Assembly (NCBI RefSeq): GCF_900102335.1
Contig: NZ_FNBM01000006.1
Coordinates: forward strand, 124,001-188,000
Source: Phytopseudomonas seleniipraecipitans
Lineage (GTDB): Bacteria > Pseudomonadota > Gammaproteobacteria > Pseudomonadales > Pseudomonadaceae
Direction of reading: 5' to 3'
Length of the DNA: 64,000 bases
Shown here: positions 19,480 to 28,294 of the stretch, in pieces
How the letters are laid out: the number at the start of each line of letters is the position of its first letter
Position numbering within the stretch: the stretch's first letter is position 1
Position numbers and translations under genes: made by a program
Notes under the pieces: model-generated
The model's input: the letters and a program-made list of their open reading frames with translations, nothing else
What the model was told of the DNA's origin: nothing
Databases searched by the model: none

Positions 19480-20247
19480 TCAGGACAGGAAGCCGCCGTC
19501 TACATTCAACGCCACACCCGTGGTGTAGCTGGAGGCATCGCTGGCCAGGTAAAGCACTGCGCCGGCCATTTCGCTCGGGTCGGCCACGCGCTTGAGCGGA
19601 ATGCGTTGCAACGCGAAGTTGAGGATCGCCTCATTCTTGGTCAGTGCTGAGGCGAAGCGCGTGTCAGTGAGGCCGGGAAGCAGTGCGTTACAGCGAATGC
19701 CGAACTGCGCGCATTCCTTGGCGAAGACTTTGGTCATGCTGATCACGGCGGCCTTGGTCACCGAATAGATGCCCTGGAACTCGCCCGGTGACACGCCATT
19801 GATCGAGGCGACGTTAATGATGCTGCCGCCACCGTTTTCCTTCATCAGCTTGCCGCCTTCGATGGACATGAAGTAATAGCCGCGAATATTCACGTCGACG
19901 GTTTTCTGAAAGGCGCCAAGGTCAGTGTCCAGCACGTTGCAGAATTGCGGGTTGGTAGCGGCGTTATTGACCAGGATATCGAGGCGGCCGAAGCGATTGC
20001 GTATCTCTTCGAACACCGCTTTGATCTGCTCCATTTCACCGATATGGCAGGCCATCGCCACGGCTTTGCCGCCCTTGGCGATGATCGCGTCGGCCACCGT
20101 CTGGCAGTCATCCAGTTTGCGGCTGGCGACGATCACTTCGGCGCCTTGTTGAGCCAGCAGGTGGGCGATCGCTTCACCGATCCCGCGGCTGGCACCGGAT
20201 ACGAAGGCAATCTTGCCGTCGAGGTCGAACAACTGGGTCTTGGACAT
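19480..20247 (-). CDS. Short-chain dehydrogenase/reductase
   Basis: Classical SDR, 255 residues: NAD(P)-binding GASRGIGEAIA near residues 16-26, NNAATN, catalytic Ser in NVASINGVS and YSVTKAA for the catalytic Tyr-Lys. The ATG at 20247 has GAGG 8 nt upstream. An ATG at 20265 adds six residues without a better site. Downstream of the phosphotransferase gene with a 27-nt gap, so co-transcribed. The neighbourhood (acyl-CoA and lipid-binding proteins) suggests a hydroxyacyl or steroid-like substrate, but the sequence alone does not decide. Confidence 0.9.
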   Translation of the reverse strand: MSKTQLFDLDGKIAFVSGASRGIGEAIAHLLAQQGAEVIVASRKLDDCQTVADAIIAKGGKAVAMACHIGEMEQIKAVFEEIRNRFGRLDILVNNAATNPQFCNVLDTDLGAFQKTVDVNIRGYYFMSIEGGKLMKENGGGSIINVASINGVSPGEFQGIYSVTKAAVISMTKVFAKECAQFGIRCNALLPGLTDTRFASALTKNEAILNFALQRIPLKRVADPSEMAGAVLYLASDASSYTTGVALNVDGGFLS

Positions 20248-20274
20248 GGCGTGAGCCTCTCTCAAAGGTTGGCG

Positions 20275-21342
20275 TCAAAGTGACGAGCGGGCGGTGACCC
20301 CAAGGGCCATCTGCTCGAGCAATGCGTTCATCTGCACGAAAGGGGCGAAACGCTTGTCGGCGGTCTGCCCGTGGTAGTAGCGGTAGTAGATCTGCTGGAC
20401 GATGCCAGCGAGACGGAACAGCCCGTAGATGTAGTAAAAGTCGAAATTATTGATTTCGATGCCGGCGCGTTGCGCGTAATAGTCTACGAACGCCTGGCGC
20501 GTCAGCATGCCGGGGGCGTTGCTCGGTTGCCGGCGTATCAGTTGCACCGGCGCCGGGTCGTCTGCCTCGATCCAGTAAGCCAGCGTGTTGCCCAGATCCA
20601 TCAGTGGGTCGCCCAGCGTGGTGAGCTCCCAGTCGAGCACGCCGATGATGCGCATCGGGTCTTGCGGGTCGAGGATCACGTTGTCGAAGCGGTAATCGTT
20701 ATGGACGATTGCCGGCTGTGGGTGATCGGCGGGCATTTTTTCCTGCAGCCAGTCTCTGACTTCCTGCCACAGTGGTGCGTCCGGCGTGCGGGCATTGTCG
20801 TAGCGCTGGTTCCAGCCGCTGATCTGGCGCGCCACGTAGCCGTCGGGTTTGCCGAGATCGCCTAGCCCGCAACGTTGGTAGTCGACCTGATGCAGCTCCA
20901 CCAGCCGGTCGATGAAACTCTTGCACAGAGTGGTCGTTTGCGCGGGTGTGAATGCCAGCTCGGCGGGCAGGTCGGCGCGCAGGATGATGCCTTCGACCCG
21001 CTCCATGACATAGAACTCGGCGCCGATCACCGACTCATCGGTGCAGTGCACAAAGGCCTGCGGGCAATAAGGGAAGACATCTCGCAGTTTGTTGAGAATG
21101 CGAAACTCGCGACCCATGTCGTGGGCCGATTTGGCCTTGCTGCCGAACGGCGGGCGGCGCAGCACCAGGTCCTGATCGGCATAGCGCAGCAAGTAAGTGA
21201 GATTGGAAGCGCCACCGGGAAACTGGCTGATCTGCGGTTCGCCACGCAAGTCGGCGATATGGGCCTTGAGATAGCCATCGATACAACGCGTATCGAGTTC
21301 CTCGCCTTGGCGAATGGCGCTGGAGCGGTCGGTGAGTGTCAT
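20275..21342 (-). CDS. Aminoglycoside-phosphotransferase-fold kinase, ACAD10/11-N-terminal-like
   Basis: 355 residues with a protein-kinase-like APH fold: nucleotide-binding N-lobe (YADQDLVLRRPPFG), catalytic loop IVHNDYRFDNVIL and the metal-binding Asp in VLDWELTTLGDP. This sub-family is homologous to the kinase domain of mammalian ACAD10/11, which phosphorylates 4-hydroxy acyl-CoA during hydroxy-acid catabolism. The same role is a reasonable inference next to an SDR, but is unproven. The start at 21342 has GAAGGGAT upstream. It is not expected to be a drug-resistance gene. Confidence 0.85.
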   Translation of the reverse strand: MTLTDRSSAIRQGEELDTRCIDGYLKAHIADLRGEPQISQFPGGASNLTYLLRYADQDLVLRRPPFGSKAKSAHDMGREFRILNKLRDVFPYCPQAFVHCTDESVIGAEFYVMERVEGIILRADLPAELAFTPAQTTTLCKSFIDRLVELHQVDYQRCGLGDLGKPDGYVARQISGWNQRYDNARTPDAPLWQEVRDWLQEKMPADHPQPAIVHNDYRFDNVILDPQDPMRIIGVLDWELTTLGDPLMDLGNTLAYWIEADDPAPVQLIRRQPSNAPGMLTRQAFVDYYAQRAGIEINNFDFYYIYGLFRLAGIVQQIYYRYYHGQTADKRFAPFVQMNALLEQMALGVTARSSL

Positions 21343-21410
21343 CCCTATCCCTTCTACTTGTCGTTGGCGGTGATGAGCGGGCCAATCTAATCAGCCCTTG
21401 ACGCTGCTAC

Positions 21411-21427
21411 AAGCCCGGCACGGGCTT
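21411..21427. repeat. Small hairpin upstream of the kinase gene
   Basis: AAGCCCG-GCA-CGGGCTT, 7-bp perfect stem in the 140-nt leader between the SCP2 terminator and the kinase start. Role unknown. Confidence 0.3.
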
Positions 21428-21483
21428 ATCTATCTGGCTGTTGGCGGCGGATCAAGGCGGCTGATACGCGTGCGCGGCAGGCC

Positions 21484-21516
21484 AAAAAAAAACCGGAATC
21501 CATCGACTCCGGTTTT
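21484..21516 (-). terminator. Rho-independent terminator of the SCP2 gene
   Basis: A 9-bp stem (AAAACCGGA / TCCGGTTTT) is followed on the minus strand by an eight-to-nine-base U-tract. It lies 27 nt past the SCP2 stop. The plus strand also has TTTT after the stem but no upstream plus gene. Confidence 0.85.
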
Positions 21517-21542
21517 CGTTGTAGAACCCGTGGGCCTGGCAC

Positions 21543-21854
21543 TCAGACCGGGAACAGTTCGCTCAGCTTGAGCGCCAGCATCATGTCGCCTTCGGCGCGC
21601 AGCTTGCCGGCCATGAATGCCTGCATGCCATCGGTTTCACCGGTGGTGATGCCCTTGAAGGTTTCCTTGTCCATGATCAGGGTGACGTTGGCGTCTGGGC
21701 TGTCGCCCTGTTTGACGTCACAGGTGCCGTCCTTGACGATCAGGTAGTGGTTGTCGGCATCTTCGATGTTGAACTGAAACACCAGGTCCAGGCCTTCGGC
21801 GGCGCTTGGGTTGAACTTGGCCTGCATGGTTTGGACGATGTCTGCGACGCTCAT
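21543..21854 (-). CDS. SCP2 sterol/lipid-binding domain protein
   Basis: A stand-alone SCP2 domain of 103 residues, predicted to bind acyl or sterol-like lipids in a hydrophobic pocket. Typical segments: LDLVFQFNIED, HYLIVKDG, VTLIMDKETF, and the C-terminal MQAFMAGKLRAEGDMMLALKLSELF. ATG at 21854 with AAGGA 7 nt before. The ATG at 21887 would add an unconserved tail. Downstream of the histidine-phosphatase gene (43 nt), same strand, ending in a clear terminator. Confidence 0.9.
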   Translation of the reverse strand: MSVADIVQTMQAKFNPSAAEGLDLVFQFNIEDADNHYLIVKDGTCDVKQGDSPDANVTLIMDKETFKGITTGETDGMQAFMAGKLRAEGDMMLALKLSELFPV

Positions 21855-21897
21855 GGTGGTTTCCTTTGTTTTCGGTTTGGGGCACATGGACCGTGGC

Positions 21898-22596
21898 TCA
21901 GCGATAAGTGATGAGCGACGGCGTGTTCAATAGCTGCAAATGGGCGTGGCTGTTGAACGAAGCTAAGGTCACCCGCTCGCCCTGAAACTTCAGGCAGCTT
22001 AGCGAGGTGTTGACGATTTGCCAGTTCATGGCGAAGGCGCTGCTGACTGGCATGCCGGTCAGCACATGCAATAAAGCTGTGATGGTACCGCCGGAGGTGA
22101 ACACGGCAATTCGCTCTCTGGCTGGAGCGCCCGCCAGCAGGCGCTCCAGGCCGCCTGCGACCTGATCCACGAACGCCTGCCAGCTTTGTAGCGCCGGCGC
22201 GTCGTAATCGCCGCCGATCCAGGTGTCCATCAGGCGTACGAACAGGCGTTGAAACTCCGCGCGATTGTGCGCTGCGTTGCGCATGATTTCGACCGCTTTC
22301 GGCTCGTGAGGCAGCAGCGTTGGGAGCAGGGCGCGGATCACGCCTTCGGCGTCGAACTCGTTGAATGCAGGGTCGGTTTGTAGCACTGGCGCCTCGTCCA
22401 ATTGGTCCAGCACCAAGCGACCGGTGTGCGATTGCCTGAGCAGGCTGCCGCTAAAGGCACGATCGAAGCGCATCCCGGTTTGTGCCAAATGCTGGCCGAG
22501 CAACACGGATTGACGCTCACCCAGCGACGAGAGGACGTCGTAATCCTGCGCACCGAACGATGCCTGGCCATGTCGAATGAGATAGATGCTGCCCAC
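21898..22596 (-). CDS. Histidine phosphatase superfamily protein
   Basis: 232 residues, branch 1 phosphoglycerate-mutase-like. The catalytic RHG (YLIRHGQASFG) holds the phospho-accepting His at about residue 9; the second active-site region is FTSGGTITALLH, where the usual His of the family is replaced by a Gly-rich SGG turn. Start is GTG at 22596, with only a weak Shine-Dalgarno. Substrate unknown. Heads the minus-strand run toward SCP2, divergent from sohB. Confidence 0.85.
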   Translation of the reverse strand: MGSIYLIRHGQASFGAQDYDVLSSLGERQSVLLGQHLAQTGMRFDRAFSGSLLRQSHTGRLVLDQLDEAPVLQTDPAFNEFDAEGVIRALLPTLLPHEPKAVEIMRNAAHNRAEFQRLFVRLMDTWIGGDYDAPALQSWQAFVDQVAGGLERLLAGAPARERIAVFTSGGTITALLHVLTGMPVSSAFAMNWQIVNTSLSCLKFQGERVTLASFNSHAHLQLLNTPSLITYR

Positions 22597-22805
22597 GTGC
22601 GCTGCAATCCGGGAACCTGAATGTTGGCCGAGGTTAGGAGGGATGCCCGGAGGCTGTCAACGAAAAATCATACGTTTGTTTGAATTCGCTTTGAGCCGCT
22701 ATGCCGAAAGCCACGACGCTGTCTGGTCGCGGTCAGGTGGCGTCGGTATGCTTGAGCAACGCAGGACCTCGAAGAGAGGCCGTAGATCATAGATAGGGGA
22801 AAAGT

Positions 22806-23825
22806 GTGGAGTTTCTTGCTGATTACGCAGGGTTTCTGGCCAAGACAGTCACTCTGGTGGTGGCCATCATCGTCGTGCTGGTCGCACTGGTTGCGGTACG
22901 CAGCCGCGGTCGGCGCAGCGGTGGTCAGTTGCAGGTGACCAAGCTCAACGATTTCTACAAGGCGCTGCGTCAGCGTCTCGAACAGTCGATTCTGGACAAA
23001 GACCAGCTCAAGGCGCTCGGCAAGGAAGAAGCTAAAGCCGCCAAGCAGGCAAAAAAACAGCCGCAGCAGAAGTCCCGCGTCTATGTGCTGGATTTCGACG
23101 GCGACATCAAGGCCTCGGCCACCGATGGCCTGCGTCACGAAATCACCGCGTTGTTGAGCCTGGCCACGCCGCAGGATGAAGTGGTGCTGCGCCTGGAGAG
23201 CGGTGGTGGCATGGTGCACAGCTATGGGCTGGCCTCGTCGCAACTGGCGCGCATCCGCCAGGCCGGCATCCCGCTGACAGTATGCATCGACAAAGTCGCC
23301 GCCAGCGGCGGCTACATGATGGCCTGCATCGGCCAGAAGATCATATCCGCGCCGTTCGCCATCCTCGGCTCCATCGGTGTGGTCGCCCAACTGCCCAACG
23401 TCAATCGCCTGCTCAAGAAGCATGACATCGATTTCGAAGTGCTGACCGCCGGCGAGTACAAGCGTACCCTCACGGTGTTTGGCGAGAACACCGAAAAGGG
23501 CCGGGAGAAGTTTCAGGAAGACCTGGAAACTACCCACGAGCTGTTCAAGAACTTCGTGGCCCGCTATCGCCCGCAGCTGGAGATCGACGAGATTGCCACA
23601 GGTGAGGTATGGCTGGGCATGGCTGCACTGGAGAAACAGCTGGTCGATGAGTTGAAGACCAGCGACGAGTACCTGGCCGAACGCGCCCGCGAGGCCGAGT
23701 TGTTCCAGCTGCACTTCGTGCAGAAGAAATCCCTGCAGGAGCGTGTCGGCCTGGCTGCCAGCGTGGCGCTGGACCGCTTCGCCCTGACCTGGCTGAGCCG
23801 CCTGGGCCAGCAACGTTTCTGGTAA
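22806..23825 (+). CDS. sohB: SohB: inner-membrane peptidase of the S49 family
   Basis: 339 residues. The N-terminal membrane anchor (about residues 8-32) is followed by a charged linker (KEEAKAAKQAKKQ) and the periplasmic protease domain. The catalytic Ser lies in VAASGGYMMA and the general-base Lys in GEYKRTLT. The start is GTG at 22806 with AGGGGA upstream. Related to SppA but a single-repeat enzyme; substrates unknown. Followed 36 nt later by the AcuI-like gene. Confidence 0.92.
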   Translation: MEFLADYAGFLAKTVTLVVAIIVVLVALVAVRSRGRRSGGQLQVTKLNDFYKALRQRLEQSILDKDQLKALGKEEAKAAKQAKKQPQQKSRVYVLDFDGDIKASATDGLRHEITALLSLATPQDEVVLRLESGGGMVHSYGLASSQLARIRQAGIPLTVCIDKVAASGGYMMACIGQKIISAPFAILGSIGVVAQLPNVNRLLKKHDIDFEVLTAGEYKRTLTVFGENTEKGREKFQEDLETTHELFKNFVARYRPQLEIDEIATGEVWLGMAALEKQLVDELKTSDEYLAERAREAELFQLHFVQKKSLQERVGLAASVALDRFALTWLSRLGQQRFW

Positions 23826-23861
23826 CCGCAGCGTCCGCCGAGGCGGATGAAGGAGGTTTGG

Positions 23862-24854
23862 ATGACGAGTTTTTTCGCGCTACAGGCAGCACCTGATGCA
23901 AACGGCGCCTTCGCCCAGCAAGTGGTTGAGCGCGATGTGGCCGACCTGCCAGCCGGCGAGTTGCTGATCCGCGTTCAGTACTCCTCACTCAACTTCAAGG
24001 ACGCACTGTCGGCCAGTGGCCAGCGCGGCGTCAGCCGTCACTATCCGCATACGCCTGGGATCGACGCAGCCGGTGTGGTCGAGCATTCCAGCGCCGCCGA
24101 GTTCGCCGAAGGTGATGAGGTGATCGTTACCGGCTACGACCTCGGCATGAACACCGCAGGCGGTTTCGGTCAGTACATCCGCATTCCGGCGGGCTGGGCA
24201 ATCAAACGGCCTCAGGGGCTTTCGCTGCGTGAAGCGATGATTCTCGGCACCGCGGGGCTGACGGCTGCCTTGTGCATCGACAAGCTGGAGCGTAGCGGGC
24301 TCGAACCGGATGACGGCCCTGTGCTGGTCACCGGCGCTACCGGCGGTGTCGGCAGCATTTCGGTGATGCTGCTCAGCGCGCTCGGGTACAACGTGGCCGC
24401 GGCTACCGGCAAGGAACAGCAAGCGGATCTGCTGACTCGCCTCGGTGCCAAGCAGATCGTGCCACGCCTCGAACTGCAAAGCGGGACCGACCGCCCGTTG
24501 CTGCGTGAACAATGGGCCGGCGCGGTCGACACGGTGGGCGGCGATATTCTCTTCAACGTGCTCAAGGCCACCCAGTATGGCGGTAGCGTCGCCTGCTGCG
24601 GACTGACCGCGGGTGTTGATTTCCAGGCCAGCGTGCTGCCGTTCATTCTGCGTGGCGTCAACTTGCTGGGTGTCGACTCGGTCGAGTTGCCGCTGGTGGT
24701 CAAGGCGTCGATGTGGGACAAGCTGTCGCTGCAGTGGAAATTGCCGAATCTTGATGACTTGGTCACCGAAGTCAGCCTGACGCAGCTGCCTGCCGCTATC
24801 GCGCAGATTTTGCGCGGTGAGCAGGTCGGCCGGGTACTGGTCCGGTTGGATTAA
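23862..24854 (+). CDS. acuI: AcuI/YhdH family NADPH-dependent acrylyl-CoA reductase
   Basis: Medium-chain reductase/dehydrogenase, 330 residues. N-terminal GroES-like domain (YSSLNFKDALSASG ... TPGIDAAG) and a Rossmann domain with GATGGVGSISV. E. coli YhdH and Rhodobacter AcuI reduce acrylyl-CoA, detoxifying a reactive intermediate of DMSP or 3-hydroxypropionate metabolism. The sequence fits this branch (no zinc ligands). ATG at 23862 with a strong AAGGAGG 5 nt before it; an earlier ATG at 23847 contains that Shine-Dalgarno and is rejected. Confidence 0.86.
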   Translation: MTSFFALQAAPDANGAFAQQVVERDVADLPAGELLIRVQYSSLNFKDALSASGQRGVSRHYPHTPGIDAAGVVEHSSAAEFAEGDEVIVTGYDLGMNTAGGFGQYIRIPAGWAIKRPQGLSLREAMILGTAGLTAALCIDKLERSGLEPDDGPVLVTGATGGVGSISVMLLSALGYNVAAATGKEQQADLLTRLGAKQIVPRLELQSGTDRPLLREQWAGAVDTVGGDILFNVLKATQYGGSVACCGLTAGVDFQASVLPFILRGVNLLGVDSVELPLVVKASMWDKLSLQWKLPNLDDLVTEVSLTQLPAAIAQILRGEQVGRVLVRLD

Positions 24855-24882
24855 ACGCTTCCATTTAGCGCATCGCTGAAGC

Positions 24883-24913
24883 AAACGCCCGGTGTAAATG
24901 ACCGGGCGTTTTG
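24883..24913 (+). terminator. Terminator of the acuI transcript
   Basis: Perfect 10-bp stem AAACGCCCGG / CCGGGCGTTT with a 9-nt loop ending in a short U-run, 28 nt after the stop. Confidence 0.85.
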
Positions 24914-24967
24914 CATTTCAGATACAGGCAATCCGCCGTATTATCGGCTTCCTACCGCGAACAAGGC

Positions 24968-24995
24968 AAAAAAAAGCCCGGCGGATGCCGGGCTC
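24968..24995 (-). terminator. Terminator of katE
   Basis: Minus-strand hairpin AGCCCGGC / GCCGGGCT followed by eight U, 14 nt past the katE stop. It forms a back-to-back pair with the acuI terminator. Confidence 0.87.
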
Positions 24996-25008
24996 ATGTA
25001 TCAGCGGA

Positions 25009-27384
25009 TCAGACCTTGGGGGGATCGGTCTCGCGCTCTGGATGGCGGTGCTGGGCGATGCCGTCGATCAATTGCTTGATCAATGGCTGGTCAGCGCTGT
25101 CGCCTATGTAGACGCCGACAGGCGCCTCCTGCAACGGCACATCGGCCTTCTCCAGCAACGTCGAACCGGCACCCACTGCGAGAATAGTCTTGCCGTGGCG
25201 GAAGCTGTCACGCACGAACTCCAGGGCGCGGCCATCAGCCTGCAGCATGTTGCTGGCCTCTTTACCATCCGGCACCACCAGCGCATCGAACAGCGGCGCC
25301 GGTTGGTTTTCCAGGGAGCAATCGGCCTCGATCACGCTGCCGTCGGCCGCAGTGAACGGCCCGACACGCGGGCCAACCAAACGAACCACGGCGCCCTCGG
25401 CCTGCAGAGCAGCAGACACGGCCTGTAACGACGTAGCATCAACACCACCCGCCAGCAGAATGGCTACCTGACGAGTGCGGATGCTGCCGTCTCCTGGCCG
25501 TGCCAGCAGTGACAGCGCTGGCGAGTTGTCGATTTCTGCGGCGATTGGCTCTGGGTTGGCGCGTGGCAGCGGTTCGGGTAATGGCATGCCGAGGCCATCG
25601 GCTACGCCTTGCGCCAGCGTGTCGCTGATATTGCGCAACATCGCCACGGTACGAACACGGATGCCCGGCACGGTCACCTTGCTCAATTCGAAACGCAGCG
25701 CGTCAATGATGTGTTGCTGCTCGTGGGGCGCCTGGCTGTTGAAGAACAGGCTGGCTTGGTTGTAATGCTCGGCGAACTTCTCCGGCTTGCCGCGCGTTTC
25801 ATTGCCCTGCACCGGCTCGGGAAACGACATGTAGCCCATCTCGCCATTCTGGAACGGGCAGCCACCGGCCAGGGAGTTCGGCTCGTAGGCCACTCGACCA
25901 CGGTGAATGGTCTGGCGATGCATGCCGTCACGCTGGTTATTGTGCACTGGCACCACGGGCGCGTTGATCGGCAACTCCTGGAAGTTGGCGCCGCCAAGGC
26001 GGGTGATCTGCGTGTCCACGTAGGAATGGATACGCCCGGCCAGCAGCGGGTCGTTGCTGAAGTCGATACCTGGCACGACGTGGGCGGTGCAGAAGGCGAC
26101 CTGTTCGGTTTCGGCGAAGAAGTTGTCCGGGTTGCGGTTGAGCACCATGCGGCCAATCGGCCGCACCGGCACCAATTCCTCGGGAATCAGTTTGGTGGAG
26201 TCGAGGATGTCGAAGCTGAACGACTCGGCGTCGGCTTCCGAGATGATCTGGACGCCCAGTTCCCATTCCGGGTATTCGCCGGCTTCGATGGCCTCCCACA
26301 GATCACGGCGATGAAAGTCCGGATCGGCCCCGGAAATTTTCACGGCTTCGTCCCACACGTGGGAGTGAGTGCCGAGCTTCGGGCTCCAGTGGAATTTTAC
26401 GAAGTGCGACTCCCCGGCGGCGTTGACGAAACGGAAACTGTGCACGCCAAAGCCCTGCATCATCCGGTAGCTGCGCGGGATGCCGCGGTCGGACATGACC
26501 CACATGATCATGTGCGCAGATTCCGGCATCAGCGAGATGAAGTCCCAGAACGTGTCATGGGCAGAAGCTGCCTGTGGCATGCCATGGTGCGGCTCGGGTT
26601 TGACCGCGTGCACCAGATCGGGAAATTTCATGGCGTCCTGAATGAAGAACACCGGAATATTGTTGCCCACCAGATCCCAGTTGCCCTGGTCGGTGTAGAA
26701 CTTCACCGCGAAGCCTCGAGCGTCACGGGCGGTGTCCTTGGAGCCACGCTCACCGGCCACGGTTGAGAAACGCACGAATACGGGCGTTTGCTTGCCGGCT
26801 TCGGCGAACAGCGAGGCGCAGGTCAGGTCCTGCAGCGAATCGTAGGTTTCAAAATAGCCGTGAGCTGCCGAGCCACGGGCATGGACGATGCGCTCGGGTA
26901 TCCGCTCATGGTCGAAATGGGTGATCTTCTCACGAAGGATGAAATCCTTGAGCAGCGCCGGGCCACGCAGGCCAGCTTTCAGCGAGCTCTGGTTGTCGCC
27001 GATCGGCACACCCAGGTTGGTGGTCATGCCCTGGCCGCCGCTGTCGGCACGCACTCTCGGCAGATGGCCGGTAGCGGCGTTGACGCCTTGCTGTGGCGCA
27101 TCACCCGTCTTCTCGTTGCGATTGGCCTCGCTCACGGTGCTTGCGCCCACGCTGAACGGGCAGCCGGCGGTTGCACCCTGGGGCGGCCTGCCAGAAGCCT
27201 CGCCGTATTCGGCTGCCTTGGTGGCATTGTGCGGCATGGCGTCGACGGTTTCGCCGGTGGCGCGTTTCTGTTCGATCACGGCCTTGCCGGTGTCGGCGGG
27301 TGGCGCCGCATTGGCAGCGCTGTCGCTTTTCAGGTAAGCGCTGTCGGCGGAAGATTTCGGGCTGGACGGTTTGCGCGAAGCCAT
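25009..27384 (-). CDS. katE: Catalase HPII (large-subunit, clade 2)
   Basis: Haem catalase that removes H2O2, usually stationary-phase induced. 791 residues, longer than E. coli HPII (753) because of an extended N-terminal arm of over 100 Gln/Ala/Gly-rich residues. Catalytic His in [14 protein letters not shown], distal Asn in [10 protein letters not shown], haem-ligand Tyr in RIHSYVDTQ. The last 150 residues form the DJ-1/GATase-like domain typical of large catalases ([10 protein letters not shown] ... ALVVPDG). ATG at 27384 has GAGG 8 nt upstream. The ATG at 27390 is too close to it, and the one at 27459 lies in the leader. The operon appears to be single-gene. Confidence 0.95.
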   Translation of the reverse strand: MASRKPSSPKSSADSAYLKSDSAANAAPPADTGKAVIEQKRATGETVDAMPHNATKAAEYGEASGRPPQGATAGCPFSVGASTVSEANRNEKTGDAPQQGVNAATGHLPRVRADSGGQGMTTNLGVPIGDNQSSLKAGLRGPALLKDFILREKITHFDHERIPERIVHARGSAAHGYFETYDSLQDLTCASLFAEAGKQTPVFVRFSTVAGERGSKDTARDARGFAVKFYTDQGNWDLVGNNIPVFFIQDAMKFPDLVHAVKPEPHHGMPQAASAHDTFWDFISLMPESAHMIMWVMSDRGIPRSYRMMQGFGVHSFRFVNAAGESHFVKFHWSPKLGTHSHVWDEAVKISGADPDFHRRDLWEAIEAGEYPEWELGVQIISEADAESFSFDILDSTKLIPEELVPVRPIGRMVLNRNPDNFFAETEQVAFCTAHVVPGIDFSNDPLLAGRIHSYVDTQITRLGGANFQELPINAPVVPVHNNQRDGMHRQTIHRGRVAYEPNSLAGGCPFQNGEMGYMSFPEPVQGNETRGKPEKFAEHYNQASLFFNSQAPHEQQHIIDALRFELSKVTVPGIRVRTVAMLRNISDTLAQGVADGLGMPLPEPLPRANPEPIAAEIDNSPALSLLARPGDGSIRTRQVAILLAGGVDATSLQAVSAALQAEGAVVRLVGPRVGPFTAADGSVIEADCSLENQPAPLFDALVVPDGKEASNMLQADGRALEFVRDSFRHGKTILAVGAGSTLLEKADVPLQEAPVGVYIGDSADQPLIKQLIDGIAQHRHPERETDPPKV

Positions 27385-27762
27385 TTGCATATCCTCATCG
27401 GGCTGTTGGGGTGGCTGCACCTCGGTTGCGCGCAGCGTGGTTTGGTCACCCCAAGGCATCGAGCGGTCTGATGACGCACTGCTTCGATACCCACGGGCTT
27501 CTCAGGTCTATGGGTATCGAACGGGCGTGTACAACTTAGGTTCAGGGTAATTAACCCAACGGTTGCAGGCATTTAGCCACCAGCTAAGGAAGGCAGACCG
27601 ATTGGCTTAGGAGCTGCCTGAAGACTTACGGCAGTTGATGAGCAGCCAAACAGCGCTGCGCTTTGCAAGCGACTGTACGTGCCAGGAAGGCGGGGGAATG
27701 AGTGCGAAGAGGCCGCTACGGCTGTGGCGACGTTTTGTACAGTTTTGCGGAGCAGGGCGCAT
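27385..27762. other. katE upstream region without a gene
   Basis: About 380 nt between the katE start and the DUF934 terminator. It should carry the katE promoter. The main visible structure is the 11-bp inverted repeat at 27483-27521. A GGTTAATTACCC dyad-like stretch at about 27545-27560 is a further candidate site. I see no open frame worth calling and no clear -35/-10 pair. Confidence 0.5.
27483..27521. repeat. 11-bp perfect inverted repeat upstream of katE
   Basis: TTCGATACCCA and TGGGTATCGAA, separated by 17 nt, about 100-140 nt upstream of the katE ATG. Perfect arms this long are unlikely by chance. It could be a regulator site, a hairpin in the leader, or the remnant of a mobile repeat. 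Confidence 0.55.
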
Positions 27763-27791
27763 AAAAAAGCCCCGCCGACTGGCAGGGCTCT
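27763..27791 (-). terminator. Terminator of the cysI-DUF934 operon
   Basis: Minus-strand hairpin AGCCCTGCC / GGCGGGGCT (one mismatch) followed by six U, a few nt past the DUF934 stop. Confidence 0.8.
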
Positions 27792-27796
27792 TGGCA

Positions 27797-28294
27797 TCAG
27801 GCGCGGCGCCTGAAAAGAGGCACCGGCTGGTCGCTGGAGGCCTGATACACCTCGCTGAATTCCTCGAAGGCTTTCAGTGCGTCTTCAGGGTCCTTGTCTT
27901 CACGCAAGGCGAAGGCATCGAAACCGCAGCGCTTGAGCGCCCACAGTTGGTCACGCAGCACATCGCCGATTGCGCGCAGCTCGCCCTTGAAGCCGTAGCG
28001 AGTGCGCAGCAGGTAAGCGGAGGACGAGTGACGCCCGTCGGTGAAGGCCGGAAAATTCAGCGCGATGACCTGGAAATCGTCCAGCGAGTCGACGATGGAT
28101 TCAATTTCTTCCTCGGCATCCAGCCAGACACCAAGGCCGCCGTCACGAGCTTTCAACGCACGGCCGTGCTCCAGCCACAGGGACAACGGGACGATCAGGT
28201 CGTCACAGTTGGACAGCTCCTCGAAGGTAGTTTCCTTCGGCAGCACGTGCCAGCTTTCGTCGACGATCTGGCCGTTCTTAATGATTCGCTGCAT
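27797..28294 (-). CDS. DUF934 protein paired with sulfite reductase
   Basis: 165 residues of the DUF934 family, found next to cysI in many proteobacteria. Typical features: MQRIIKNGQIV start, LSLWLEHG, DGRHSSSAYLLRTRYGF and GFDAFALR. No cofactor-binding motif is evident. It is presumed to help electron delivery to, or assembly of, the CysI haemoprotein, an inference from context alone. ATG at 28294 with AAGGAG 7 nt upstream, starting inside cysI (17-nt overlap), so translation is probably coupled. Confidence 0.88.
   Translation of the reverse strand: MQRIIKNGQIVDESWHVLPKETTFEELSNCDDLIVPLSLWLEHGRALKARDGGLGVWLDAEEEIESIVDSLDDFQVIALNFPAFTDGRHSSSAYLLRTRYGFKGELRAIGDVLRDQLWALKRCGFDAFALREDKDPEDALKAFEEFSEVYQASSDQPVPLFRRRA

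Noticed and set aside
20275..21342. Aminoglycoside-resistance phosphotransferase
   Set aside because: The APH fold is present, but the branch is ACAD10/11-like and sits among lipid/acyl genes, so drug resistance is unlikely.
25609..26766. 385-codon plus-strand open frame opposite katE
   Set aside because: Antisense to the conserved catalase core.
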